Assembly (NCBI GenBank): GCA_030844895.1 | Contig: CM061228.1 | Span: forward strand, 35,464,626-35,528,625 | Length of the DNA: 64,000 bases | Source: Ambrosia x helenae | Lineage: Eukaryota > Streptophyta > Magnoliopsida > Asterales > Asteraceae | Direction of reading: 5' to 3' | Part shown: positions 23,193 to 34,879 of the stretch, one piece after another | How the letters are laid out: each line of letters opens with the position of its first letter | How positions within the stretch are numbered: the stretch's first letter is position 1 | Program-made: the position numbers and the translations under genes | The notes under the pieces: generated by a model | Databases searched by the model: none | The model's input: the letters and a program-made list of their open reading frames with translations, nothing else | What the model was told of the DNA's origin: nothing

Positions 23193-24424
23193 GAGCGAAC
23201 GAAAATAATGATTATGAAAAATGCATACTAAATATATTCACCTCCCACGTTAATAAGAAAGGAAAGTGGTGGAAAAGAACTTTTTTAAAAGAGACCACCA
23301 AACCTGAAGTAGACACATGTTTAAGAGAAGACTTGTGTTATAGATAAACTATGTAAAAACTATTTAATTTATCAAAAAGATTAATAAAAAAGAAATTTAA
23401 AGTATGTATCTTTCACATAAATTAGATGCATCATTACTAGAATTTATATATTTTTTAAAGGAGAAAAGAGCCGCACATGGCATGTTTGAATGTGGGTACG
23501 GTCTTCAATCCATTTCTCGTATTATTTGTGTTATTGTTTTAGACTTTTAGGGTAGAAGATGAAGAATAATGCCAAGAATAATAATAGATTAACTATATAT
23601 ATATTATCACCGAATGCGAGTATGATACTAGAACAAGAGATAATTGGCACTTAATACCGAATGTGATTAGAAAAAAAAAAACGTGTGGAACCTTTGTTCA
23701 ACAAGGATTATTATTATCTTGGAAGACTAAGAAAATTGCGGTTTAAAAATATTTATTGAACGTGTACATAAACTACCTAAATTTTATTTTCTTGAACATT
23801 AAATACATTGAAAATCGGAAAGGTAACAATTTGTTAGAAAGCTTAAAGAAAACCATGAGCCCACTAACAAAAACAATGTAACACACCAAAACAAGAAACA
23901 AAGTAGGCACAATTAGACAACACCGCCGTTATAACAAAAGATGAACATCATTAAAGACCCTACACAAAACACTATGAAAAGATATATCATATATCAAAAG
24001 CCCACACCATTGCCAAGAGCTTGACGTGCCACCAACCAATATGGTATAGAGGACCACCATCAATCTAATCAACAACACCTCGTAGATAAAGGCTTCCATA
24101 GATAACCTCCATACACGGCCAAAAAAACCATAAGCATCAACGTCGCCAATTTGTGGGGATCGGGGTGAAGAAGATCAGGAAGGGTTGGGAAGTAGTGCCT
24201 AGAGAGGTCGTGAGACTGTGGTAAGAAGGGAACACCACTCCCTCCATTTGGGAACTTCAATTTGGTTCTTCCCGGAGGTCTTTACCTGGATCCACTTCGT
24301 CCAACCTAGGACTTTAACTTCATGAGACGTAAAGTGGAAGCAAGTAGTAAAAAATTTATCACGTGATACCAGTATAGTATTATATGTATGTTATACAGTG
24401 TGTGATACTTGTTTTCATGATAAT

Positions 24425-24455
<31 letters not shown>

Positions 24456-25307
24456 TCTATAGCCGAGTGATAGCGATTTATTGAACATTTCAAGTAGTAA
24501 TGCCAATCAATGAAACCTTTAGCGTGCCACTGATTAGAAATGAGGATAATCATATTATTTTGTAAGAAGAAATTATAAAGCAACTCAAATAATTTCATGG
24601 TCTTGAGTGTCCATTTCTTCATTTGAATTGATGCATTTCACCTCATCATTGCATCACCCTTTTTGCAGTCGACTACTTTACTGTGACCATATTAAATAGT
24701 GCCCTCACTTCGTATTCTTTTGTTGAATCTTTTTTTTACCAGATCTATAAAAAAATATTTGATCGTAAATTTACATGTTAATTTACAATATGAATTCAGT
24801 TGGTTTTTTATACATGATCAATTTAATGTAGACTCACATGGAACAATATTTACATCCCATGAATTTATGTTGCTTTTCATTAATATTAGTTTACATGTAA
24901 ATTCACATTGTAGCTTTGTTCTTTATATTTGTATTTTGCTGCAAAAGTATAAATTAAATTTGTGAAGTAAGGTTAATTTACAAGTAAACTTACACTATCA
25001 CTATTAACACTGACTTCATATCTTTTTTCCGCTCTTTATGTCGGCAAAAGAAATAAACAAATTGATAAAAAGATTGGCATGGTTATACTATATATGATAT
25101 GAAGAAAGGTCGGATAAAAATCAAATTATGAATTAAACGGGTTAAATGAGTATACTATATATTATATAAGATGTAAAACTGAAATTAATATACACACGAG
25201 AATGATGTGAGATGCAACCGTTTACAAGTTTCCAAACTAACCTATACATACACATGAGAATTTTGTGAATTTTTTTATTACAAGTTGCCTTATCCATAAT
25301 ATAACAA
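23193..25307. other. Gene-poor AT-rich stretch with (AT)n at 24428-24455
   Basis: No coding domain recognised. It holds a perfect (AT)n microsatellite (24428-24455) and three degenerate copies of a TTTACATGTAAATTTACA-like palindromic word at about 24770-24990. Confidence 0.5.
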
Positions 25308-25345
25308 CTAGTGGGTTTACCCGCACGTTATAACGGGATTCACAA
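25308..25345 (-). mobile_element. Possible Helitron 3' terminus
   Basis: The minus strand reads CCCGTTATAACGTGCGGG, a short hairpin, then TAAACCCA and CTAG before T. This is the usual plant Helitron 3' layout (hairpin, about 10 bases, CTRR, inserted before T). The matching TC 5' end was not found, so the extent is unknown and no Rep/helicase ORF is seen. Confidence 0.35.
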
Positions 25346-26027
25346 ATGGGTTGCAATACAACATTATGATACTTAGGTTTTTTGTCGCAAGTTACAGAAA
25401 AAATAGAAATGTGCACACTATGTTTTAACAAGTATTCGTCGAAAGAAAAGAAAAGAAATGTGCACCGCCATTTACAGCTGATTGCAGTTCACCACAAAAA
25501 CCATGTACTCATTATTGAACAAATCTTAATAAAGCAAATGTATGTTACTGTAACAGACCAATATGAACATAAACATCATTATTGTGTAACTTGTCCGGTA
25601 ATTGCATATCTACATAACCGTGTCATTGAAGACACCTTGCTAAATGATAAAGTTCATTAACATGACAAAAGCATGTTAATAATATGATATTGTATATACT
25701 ATCATATGAAGGTCATTATCCATTTAGAAATTAAAAGTTATGATTTGTAAGTTTGTAATAGACTTGCCCAACCTGTCTCAGCAGCTAAAAAATTGCCCAA
25801 TGTAGCCAGTAAGCCAAACCATCCCGTCCACTCTGTCGCTGGGTGTACGCATATATATGAAAAGGGTTTATAATATATAAGTATTATTATGGCACACGAT
25901 AGCCAAAAATTCCCAAAAAACGAGTAAAATGCAAGTGTACAGCCATATCGGGGTGATTGTTTTGAATGGTTGAAAATCGGCAATCTTGGCTCTTTAATCC
26001 TTAAATATCAACACATTGCTAGACTTA

Positions 26028-26251
26028 GGGCCGTTTGGTTGATTAAGTGTTGAATCATTAAGAAGTCTGAATGGTTAAGAGGCTCTGAATGATTAAGTGC
26101 TTAATGGTTCAGCTATGCACCAAGTCTGAATGATTCAGCTCTTAATCATTCCATTCAGAGCCTTTTTTTAGGTTGAAACAAACAGTCTGAATGCTGAACC
26201 ATTCAAAGCTGAATGGTTCAGAGCCTCATTAAGAGGCTACCAAACAGGTCC
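26028..26251. mobile_element. Tourist-like MITE (224 bp) with TTA target duplication
   Basis: Ends GGGCCGTTTGGTTGATTAAG and, reversed, GGACCTGTTTGGTAGCCTC form imperfect inverted repeats. They are flanked by TTA at 26025-26027 and 26252-26254, the PIF/Harbinger target. The inside is built of GAATGGTTAAG/GAATGATTCAG-like words in both orientations. It has no coding capacity. Confidence 0.8.
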
Positions 26252-26599
26252 TTAATATCTCTGAATTATTTAAGGATGGACCCTGTAATGCAAATAATCC
26301 AGTCCCTTTGCTGTATCAACAAAAATCTTTACCCGTTGCACCTAATCAAGCACGGGCCCCGGTTGTACTCCTTGCAGACCCTTCCTACCTGCATGTATAC
26401 ATGCATATTATATAGATTTTAAACCCAACACCAATTATATTTCAACTTATATATCCTTTAATTTAAACATAAAAACAAAAGTGCAATTAAGTGTTCATTG
26501 ATGTGCCGAGAAATTGATATGTTTTCCACACATAATTGTCTCCTATCTTATACTCAAAATCATGTTTTTATCTCTTTTTTATCATGATTTATCTTTCTT

Positions 26600-27429
26600 T
26601 GTTGATAATTGCAGGATCAAAGGTCAGGAGGTGAAAAGAAGTGGAAACCGGCACAAAACGCCACTAATCGGACGAAGAATTGAAGACTTTGAAGCTCTGC
26701 CAGATGTGGCACAGCCGTGCTTACGGTCGTGCAGCTGTCCCGGGTCAACAAGTCAACATTTCCAAGTCAACGGAGGCCAAAATAAATGTTTGAAGATGTG
26801 CACGGGCGTGCCCCTTTCTATGGCACGGGCGTGCTTTGCTAAAACGTGTTCCCCAAGGATTAAACCGACCAAAACTGACAAGACGGTTAGATGTAATGTG
26901 TAGCATGGGCGTGCTTGACCTACGGACAGACATCTCTGCATTAAGGACTCTGCAACAGTACCTGCTGTCAAGCATGGGCGTGCCAGGGTATGAGCATGGG
27001 CGTGCTTGAGCTGATTTGCCTATAAATAGAGGCCTCCACTCCACAATTTGAAGCATCCTTTAGGATTGTAGGTATCCATGGAGCTTGGGATCACTCCATA
27101 AACACCACAATCAAGAGAGAAACAACCCGAAATCACCCAAAACCCTTAGAAATCTCCATATAACCTTCCACCATGTCTTGTACACAAACCCAACCTTGTG
27201 AGCTTGTTGTATCAACCATGCTAGGCTAGATTTCTGTTGGTGTTGCTAGGGTGATGATGGAAACTTGGTATGAATTAATATAGTTGATCTTTTATTTAAA
27301 GTGGTGTTTTGTGTTCTTAATAATTATTTCTATTCTAAACTTTGTTTAATGAGTTAATTAATAAATCACTTAGTCTTTGGTCTTGTAGGTGTCTTGATAG
27401 GAAGTGGGAGGACTCATGAGTGTACCCAT
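26600..27429 (+). repeat. Athila/Tat-like LTR, first half (U3 to R), interrupted
   Basis: Promoter-like region with five copies of GCAYGGGCGTGC between 26800 and 27004. A TATA box, TATAAATAG, follows at 27021 and then a leader-like sequence. The other half resumes at 30184 after a solo LTR. The left border is not defined. It is assigned by likeness to Athila/Tat LTRs as I remember them; there is no coding region to confirm. Confidence 0.45.
27021..27029 (+). promoter_or_regulatory. TATA box of Athila/Tat-like LTR
   Basis: TATAAATAG after CCT, about 20 bases downstream of the last GCATGGGCGTGC word. Confidence 0.6.
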
Positions 27430-30178
27430 TGTCACACCCCGCCAAGGCGGAAACGCGAGGTGCGACTTCAAAAAATTTCCAAGCACAAAGGTCACACGAG
27501 CATTGATTAAAATAAAGCGGGAAATTTCATTAAACAACCAGATTTGTTCAACATAGAGTTAATTGTTTAAAATCAAAACCATTGTATGTAAATGTCTACT
27601 ATTAGAACAACAACACAACGGTCCAAAAGAAGGTATCCCACAAATGCTCGCACGCGGCCCTCGCAAGTTCCACTATCCATGCTAATTTCCTGAAAACATG
27701 CATTAAAGGAAATATGGGTCAACATAAAGTTGGTGAGTTCACGGGTTTTCTATATGGTGGACATGTAATCCAAAACCGACTAAATCATTGCCTAGCTAGG
27801 GCAATAATCAATATGTGATCTGACATGAGCCCATAACCAAACCTTGACATGTCATGCCTCGCCCATCGTACACTAAAGACAACGAAATAATGTGAAATAC
27901 AAGCACTCTTTTGATATCTATCATCCGGTCAGAGCGACTGACCAAGAGTGGGGGTGTCAACCCATTAGATCTATCCCCGGTGTTTCATGGCTAAGTCCAT
28001 AGCTAATGGTTATGGTATGATGTATGACACGAGGGCTTAATGGATCCTGAACTGTAATGTCTCATGTTCACATAATAGTCATGAATTGTAACTGAAAACT
28101 GTACGCATGTTTTTCCCCAGAAAAATGTAAAAACTGTAAAAAGGGGTCGTGAAATACTCACTTGGTGTCTGGATGCTAGACTGAACTGAATCTGGCATGG
28201 TGTGTCTGGTCTGGGATGCCCTAGGTTCATTTAAAGGCAACCTTAAGTATATGTTTTATTCTAACTACCATGCAACTATTCACCCGACTAGGACACCTAT
28301 GGACTAGAGGCCTCTGTACCACTATCCACGTGTGTCACACACTGTATGTGTCAGAAAATGTTCGTTTTGTCGTTAAAGTGACTATGTTTAGTCTATTTTT
28401 GGTAAAACGGGTGTCTTGACTTACTAAATGTCACCGAGTGTCACTTATGTCTTAGTTACGTAAGTCTAAGGTGGCATATGGACACATCTTTTGGCAATTT
28501 CTTATGAAAATAACATGTTTAGGCATCTTGTCCATGAATATCCCCACATGTTAGTGTATATCACTTGTTTTCATGTAAACTCTTGTGTTAAGCTCATTAA
28601 CACATGTATTTAAGGTTCTTAACACATGTTTATAAAGCGAGCCTTAGTATATGTTATAAAAATAAACGATTTTGGCTTAGGCTTGGGCCGGCCTCAGCCC
28701 TATACTCTCACGCACACTCATGTGTATGTGTGGGGTATGTAGATGTCCATATATGGCTCTAATGTTCAAGCAATCATATATATGTGGGTGAGTGTGCATA
28801 AGCTAAAACATTGGACTTTTAACATAAAACTTAAGTGTTTTAGTTAGTATAACTTGAAAAACTCATGGTTATAGTGCGTGTGAAGGTGTGTGCCTCGGGT
28901 GAGCTTGTCATGCTCGAGCATTTTATAATAACAAGAGGAAATGGTTTGGTTGTTATACCTTGTGTGTTATAGCCAAAAATTATAAAAGAAAACAAGCTAT
29001 CTCCTTGCAATGCAACTCCTAGACACTTGCTTAGATACTTGGAACTCCTAAACAATGATGGTGGTCGATCGAACAAGCTTCTTTGGTGGGTTTATCCTTC
29101 GGCCGAGGGTTCAAGAGGAACAAGAGGAGTGTTTTCAAGTGTTGGTGTGACTTATGATGTTGTGGTGTGATCACAATGGCTTCTAAGGGTCCTATATATA
29201 GCCGAATGGTGGGAGGTGACCAAGAGCTCATTGGTGAAAAAATTTAGAAAGTCAATGGCTTGCTTTCATGGAGTGCTAAGATGAAAGGGCTTGCTAGAGT
29301 AATGAGTTGACCTTGAAGTCTTGTTTGGTTGTGTAGGGGTGGTGTTCGGCCGCTATGTTCACAGGGAGGGGCCTTTTATTTGTGGCAAGGTTGACAAATA
29401 AATCATACTCATGTGATTTGTGTTTTGCTATTCTAGTATAAAGGTTTGACTTATTGTTGTAGGTGATTGTGTGCACTCTTCCTTGGGACTCTTAGGGGCC
29501 GAAATCTCATGGGAAAAGAAAGAGTTTTGTGGCAAGTCAAGGTGTCTTTGATGGCCATGTGTTTAGTGTTGTTTCCATGCGTGTGTATATGCCTAGAAAC
29601 TTGAAATAGAAGGTTGTCCTTGGGTGTATGCTAGTTAGGTTCCTTGCTTCACTTAGCTTGTCTTGGGAACATATGGGCCAAAATATTGTAGGTGTAATTG
29701 AGCAATTTAGGAAGTCAAAGCCATCTAGCTTCATGTAGTGAGATTACAAGGTCTCTTGTTAGTGAAACACCACCTAGGTTCTTGGTATTGTTGGATGGTG
29801 GTGTATAAATCGATGGCCATGGGGAAAGAAAATATGATCCTTGTGGTAAGTCAACATGACTTGGAGGTTGTGGAATGTTTGTTATTTCCAAACATATGTT
29901 GGTAACCTCATGTGAATAAACATTGTTTATCTTTGTTCTTGTCGGGTCAACAATTTGAAATCATATGTTCAATTGCATGGGTTTCCTGTAGTCTAGCATG
30001 ACTTATTGGATTAACTAAGGCCTTGAACTAACTAGCGGGTCTATCGTTAGACTGTATGCTTTGGGATTAACCCGTTGGAACCCTGTATAGTCCAACTACG
30101 ATGACATGTAATGCTATGCACACTGTATACGTATAGCTAAGTGTACGGATATGACCTGTGATTTCGACGGGTGTCACA
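27430..30178 (-). mobile_element. Solo LTR of a Ty3/Gypsy-type element (2749 bp)
   Basis: Runs from TGTCACACCCC to GGTGTCACA with CCCAT directly on both sides (27425-27429, 30179-30183). There are no internal domains, so it is what remains after LTR-LTR recombination. Orientation is probably minus, for two reasons: words such as AACATAAAGTTGGTGAG are shared in the same relative place with the 2241-4498 LTR, and a minus-strand TATATATAG box lies at about 29190-29199. Short ORFs inside are not convincing. Confidence 0.8.
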
Positions 30179-30183
30179 CCCAT

Positions 30184-31145
30184 GGTGTGTAACAACCCAT
30201 GCACTTGTGATCTAACCTAATCCCGCAAGTAGTGATTAGCCCATTTGTGAGTAGAAATACACACACTTAGTGGCTTAATCCTCTACTATCAAGATCTCAC
30301 TTAGGGTCGATACGGTCTTTATACCTGGTCCTAGTGATAAGTCAAGACTTAATTCTGTGACTTAGCTTCATTGTCTATGTGAAAGCTTTGGCGCAAGTTA
30401 AGGATTGATGAATCCGTGTTGAAAGAAAATGGTCTTTATTTTCTTTCATTATTATAATGTCGCACAGTTAATAATAGACCACTCACTTTTTGATAAGTTA
30501 ATTAAATCAAGTAGGGGATGCATGTGTTCTGGTTAGTCACGACTCCTCTATGATATTAAGTGGTAACATATTCGGTCATGCTCCGGCCACCGACAAGTTA
30601 TTCATAAAAGTCTAGAGTAGTTAGATGTCTATATCGCAACACTGTGAGGTAGGTAATTCGGGGTTGAGTCGACACAGTCTCGAGTCATTTTCTTTCCATT
30701 GTTGAGAGGTGAGCTACCCGGTTTGGGAGACCCTCATAAAAACAATAAGAACACAGTCGTTTATACATTTATGCGAAAACAGTCACCTCTAGAGAATGCA
30801 GTAGGCAACTCTAAGTTAAAGCACAAGTGCGCAACTTAAACACACCACTTTAATAAAAGATTACTATCATCATACCAGATTCCATCTGATCCCAAAGCAA
30901 CACCATTGTTTTGTCATTAATTTCTCTTAAAGTTTACATCTCTCTTTTTTACTTTTCTTCTCGCATTTTACAAAGTCTTTAAGTAATTTTTAGGAAAGTT
31001 GAGTAGTAAAAATCGTGTCCACGGATTCGATACTCGGTACTTCCACGTTTCTATACTATACACGATAGGTACGCTTCCCTGTTGTGCTGGGTTTAGAACA
31101 TTGAGTAACTATCGTTTTAATTTATAAATTTAAAACTTGTAAGTG
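30184..31145 (+). repeat. Athila/Tat-like LTR, second half (R-U5)
   Basis: Continues the LTR split at 27429. The end carries GGATTCGATACTCGGTACTT and ATAGGTACGCTTCCC phrases that mirror those at 33455-33520 just before the primer site of the second copy. The expected GGCGCCG primer site is missing: the LTR breaks off near 31145 and other sequence follows. Confidence 0.45.
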
Positions 31146-31249
31146 TCTATTTTCCAACTTAATTACCTTTTCACCAAGCTTTTGGCACCTCCTTTGGGAC
31201 TTTGCCCTTTTGAAAAGAAGTTAAGTTTTCTTAAAACACCAGCACCCCC

Positions 31250-31366
31250 ATCATTCACATCATTCATGTAATGCAATATGTCATATAGAGATCCCGTGGT
31301 TGCAAATTTATAAGCCAAGACACGTGTATTTCCTTCCACATGGCTCAATAGGATTTTTGTGCTTCA
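31250..31366 (-). pseudogene. PTI1-like kinase exon fragment
   Basis: The minus strand reads HVEGNTRVLAYKFATTGSL then YDILHY. This closely resembles the PTI1-like kinase subdomain around the hinge (as I recall it, VEGN-RVLAYEFATMGSLHDILHG). Only about 35-39 residues match. After that the frame (to 31163) reads unrelated sequence and stops. There is no ATP-binding loop, catalytic loop or activation segment nearby. It is likely a captured or decayed exon piece. The active kinase family relays receptor signals at the plasma membrane. Confidence 0.5.
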
Positions 31367-31445
31367 ATGTTGAGACCATGGCAATCTTGAACAGGAAGAC
31401 AAACATTATAAAGAAAAGAAAAGGATAACCTCAATTTGAATAGAA

Positions 31446-31482
31446 ATATATATATATATATATATATATAGATATATATATA
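31446..31482. repeat. (AT)n microsatellite
   Basis: AT repeat with a single interrupting G at 31471. Confidence 0.9.
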
Positions 31483-31823
31483 TGAGCAAATAGCCAAGTC
31501 GTAGTTATGCTTTATTATGGGTGAAACGACACCTTTGCCCCTTGCATCTTGGCAACAAGTGAACCCCTTGTGCATAGGGTGCACACTAAGTACTATTAAT
31601 TAATGTGTCAATTACAATAAAAGAAGTTATAGGCTCAACCTCTAGCTATATATCTCAATACCTTTCAAATGAATGGTAATTACTTACAGCTCGAAAATTA
31701 CATGCTGGTAGATAATCCTTCAATTATAAGGTCAACCTCTAGCTACGTATCCTCAGCCGCCACTCCTCCATCTAAGGCTCCAGTTAAGATGTTTCCACAA
31801 TTCCACCTAAAAATTTGAACATT

Positions 31824-31930
31824 TAAGGACCGTTCGGATATGTATTTGCAAAAGTGATATTGTTATATTAAATATCCAAAATCAAATAATTAGATAATAA
31901 CTTGGAAAAAGCACATCCAAACACCCTCAT
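31824..31930. mobile_element. Small MITE-like element (about 107 bp)
   Basis: The left end GGACCGTTCGGATATG and the reversed right end GGGTGTTTGGATGTG pair imperfectly around an AT-rich core. The class and target duplication are uncertain. Confidence 0.4.
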
Positions 31931-32029
31931 AAAGCTAATAGTGGATTTTTTTTCATAGGGAGATTGTATCATCTGGTGATATACGTTAAATTACACATAT
32001 AAAAGTCCCCATTTAACTACCATTTTAAT

Positions 32030-33622
32030 ACGTTTTTGACCTTATACACAGGAATTGGTACTTATTTGGGTATCTTTACGATTTTAGGTCTTAAACGATG
32101 TCCCAGAAGCATAACAGAAGAAAAAACGAAGATTTCGGCGCGCGAACAGGACCCCAGGTCCTGTGAGCGGCCGCTCGCTCCTCCAGATCTTTATGGTGAC
32201 CTTCTGGAACCTTTACGTCATGCACGGACCACTTGTTCACCTTTTTGTAAAGTGATGCGAGCGGCCGCTCACAGGTCCTGAACTTGTATAAAACATCCCA
32301 TTCAACCACTGTTCGATCATTGGATTTTTGGGAGACGATCTGAGGCGATTTCTGGACCAAAGGAGCTGCTGGAAAGCCGTTTAACAAGCCGGGAAGCCGT
32401 CCGATCCATCCATCATCATCATCCGATCCTTCACTTTAGCATTCTTATGGTTTGATCCTTTAAACTACTTATAATCCGAATCTAATTTTGTATGCTATTT
32501 GTGATGTTTATTTAGTAGATTGTACGCCTACGGGCAAAAACACTAGTATGTAGTACATAGAAACAATCGTTTGTATAGTTAATCATGTCTTGTATCAATT
32601 CAGCGTTTTTCATGACTTAATCTTGATGATCATAATGCAACCTTGTTTCATTGTTATTGGATTTGTAGTTATGTTGGATTGACTTTGATGATTGTCGAAT
32701 GTGTTAGGCGGATACATGTTGAAAAACCGTCCGTTTAATTATCCGGTAGTAGACTAGTTAACTTGTTAATAAGTTTACACCATGAAACTGTAACCGGGTA
32801 TTGGTTTGGTTAAAGTCAGTCGAATAATGATTAGAAATGCTTACTAGCACGTAAAAGGGTTTTAAAAGCTACGTAAAAGGGTTTTAAAAGCTTAATGGTG
32901 CCGTTACTGATATTTGACACGGTTAATGATCTTTGCTAGTTATTTTGGTAAAAATAGCGATGTTAGTAGATCTGTGTTCAAAGTTGGTAAAATGGAATAG
33001 GTTGTGAAATGCTCTACTTTATGCAACTCTAGGTGGCTGTATTGTGTATTCGGTATCGCTTTCCTGGATTAGTGAGGTTAGAAAACTCTTAACAGATGAC
33101 TAACTTATCTTTAGAAGATTTGCATGAGATCATATCAGCTGCTCGCTAATAAACGATTTGAAGTGGTTAACGTGTGTATTCGTGTTAACTTTCTGTATAG
33201 TTGTCATGTTAGGATGCCCGAAAGGGACACTAACTGTCGGAAAATGGGAATGTTGATCACACACCTTTGTTTCATATGATATGTAGATGACATGCTAGGA
33301 TTGATATATTATAGTCTATATAGTTATATTTTGTATTTGGAGTCTTACATATGTTAGTTAGATATTTTAAAATTAATTTAGTTTAAACAAACTTCCACTA
33401 TATTTTCCTACTGGTAAATTGGCGATTGAGTTTCAGTACAATTGCTCCGTGCGCGTCCATGGATCGATATCTGGTTCTTATATGTACTTACTACATATAT
33501 GACAGGGTACACTTGCCCTATTGTATGTGGTTTAATATTAAGGTCTAAATCATTTTTATAAACATTAAAGCAGAAACGTGTGTTATTTCAACGCTAAATT
33601 ATGCGTACTCTCACGCACGTCA
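32030..33622 (+). repeat. Second Athila/Tat-like LTR
   Basis: Ends CACGTCA just before the GGCGCCG primer site. U3 contains a 24-bp inverted repeat with NotI cores (32151-32174 and 32257-32280). A TATA-like TGTATAAAAC box follows at about 32284. A tandem duplication of a 21-bp CGTAAAAGGGTTTTAAAAGC unit lies at about 32852-32893. The left border is not fixed. Confidence 0.55.
33058..33302 (+). repeat. 245-bp direct repeat, copy 1 (inside LTR)
   Basis: Nearly identical to 33744-33988, with only a few single-base differences (for example ACTTATC versus ACCTATC). It starts at GCTTTCCTGG and ends at CTAGGATT. Confidence 0.9.
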
Positions 33623-33628
33623 AGTTTT

Positions 33629-33646
33629 TGGCGCCGTTGCCGGGGA
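33629..33646 (+). promoter_or_regulatory. Primer binding site, tRNA-Asp type
   Basis: TGGCGCCGTTGCCGGGGA, seven bases after the LTR end. It is the well-known primer site of Athila/Tat-type plant Ty3 elements, complementary to the 3' end of tRNA-Asp. Confidence 0.85.
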
Positions 33647-33743
33647 CGCGACGAGCTTTAAGAACGAGTCGAATCAACTTTTTACCAGTGTACATGCTTG
33701 TGAATACTTTTTTATACTTCGTTGATTCTTTATTTGATTCATT

Positions 33744-33988
33744 GCTTTCCTGGATTAGTGAGGTTAGAAAACTCTTAACAGATGACTAACCTATCTTTAG
33801 AAGATTTGCATGAGATCATATCAGCTGCTCGTTAATAAACGACTTGAAGTGGTTAACGTGTGTATTCGTATTAACTTTCTGTATAGTTGTCATGTTAGGA
33901 TGCCCGAAAGGGACACTAACTGTCGGAAAATGGGAATGTTGATCACACGCCTTTATTTCATATGATATGTAGATGACATGCTAGGATT
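33744..33988 (+). repeat. 245-bp direct repeat, copy 2 (after primer site)
   Basis: A second copy of an LTR-internal segment placed about 100 bases downstream of the primer site. Gag-pol is entirely missing between them, so the element collapsed by an internal deletion or rearrangement. Confidence 0.85.
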
Positions 33989-34365
33989 AAAAATATTTTT
34001 AAATCCTTATCATGTAGTACAGATTTTTTATCGTATCATATCGTGTAGTATTGTATGGTCTATAATAATAATATAGGGTACTATAGTATACTATGTATAT
34101 TGTAGTAGAGTTCCAATATATGTGTCAATATGTAATGAAAAATTGTATTTTTTTTTAACTTGGTGAACTTTTTAAGTTATTCTATCGTATTTAATTATTT
34201 AAAAACAATAAATAAGCCAAAAAGAAAATAAAAAAACCCTGATATGCCTCATATAGCCATATATGAGGCGTATTAGAGTTAAAATGTTTCCTATATCACC
34301 CTCCCTACTACGTATCATCTAGATACGTGGCTTTTTGATACGTCTCGTATAGGTTAATATAAGGC
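33989..34365. other. AT-rich spacer with GCCTCATATA palindrome
   Basis: No coding signal. It includes a 10-bp perfect hairpin, GCCTCATATA-gcca-TATATGAGGC, at 34246-34269 and several GATACGT words near 34300-34350. Confidence 0.5.
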
Positions 34366-34514
34366 CAGGGGTGAAGCTTGGAAGTTGAGTCGGCGTGGGC
34401 CGGAAATTTTTTCGATCGGTAGTGGCAAATTGGCGGGGGCGAACTCAACTCAGACTCAATTTACCTACGAAAATCGTTAATTTCCACTACTGCGCCAAAA
34501 AACAGGGGGGGGGC
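34366..34514 (+). repeat. Short interspersed repeat R1, copy 1
   Basis: About 150 bp from GGGGTGAAGCTTGG to a G-run (34503-34513). It shares order and wording with 36875-37040: GGGCCGGA, ATTGGCGGGGGC, ACTCAATTTACCTA, AAATTTCCACTACTRCGC, AAAAAACAGGGGGG. It probably belongs to a small non-coding element family. Confidence 0.75.
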
Positions 34515-34879
34515 AAAGAAACCTTCGCCTCTGTATAAGGCGTATCAAAAGCCACGTATCAGGCAAGGTGATATGAGAAACATGTTTACCTTGGCAGCAT
34601 ATTAGAGATCTGGATTCTAAATGGGCGTATTGGTAAGTTTTTTTCAAACATTTTACCCTTTATACAATATTCCTGATGTGCCACATACTCCAACACATTA
34701 CCAAGACAATCGATTGAAAAACTTATTCTATAACTGAAATCCAAAAAACTTGTAAAAAACCCTTCTCTACCGAGTTAATCTAGACACCCAACCATTGTAT
34801 AACATTTAAACAAAAAATTAATAACACTAAAAAAACCTATTTTTTTAATGACTAACAAAAGCATGATCAAACAGGTAAA

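Noticed and set aside
24069..24260. Pro/His-rich 63-codon minus-strand ORF
   Set aside because: No domain, promoter or homologue is recognised and it sits in repeat-like intergenic DNA.
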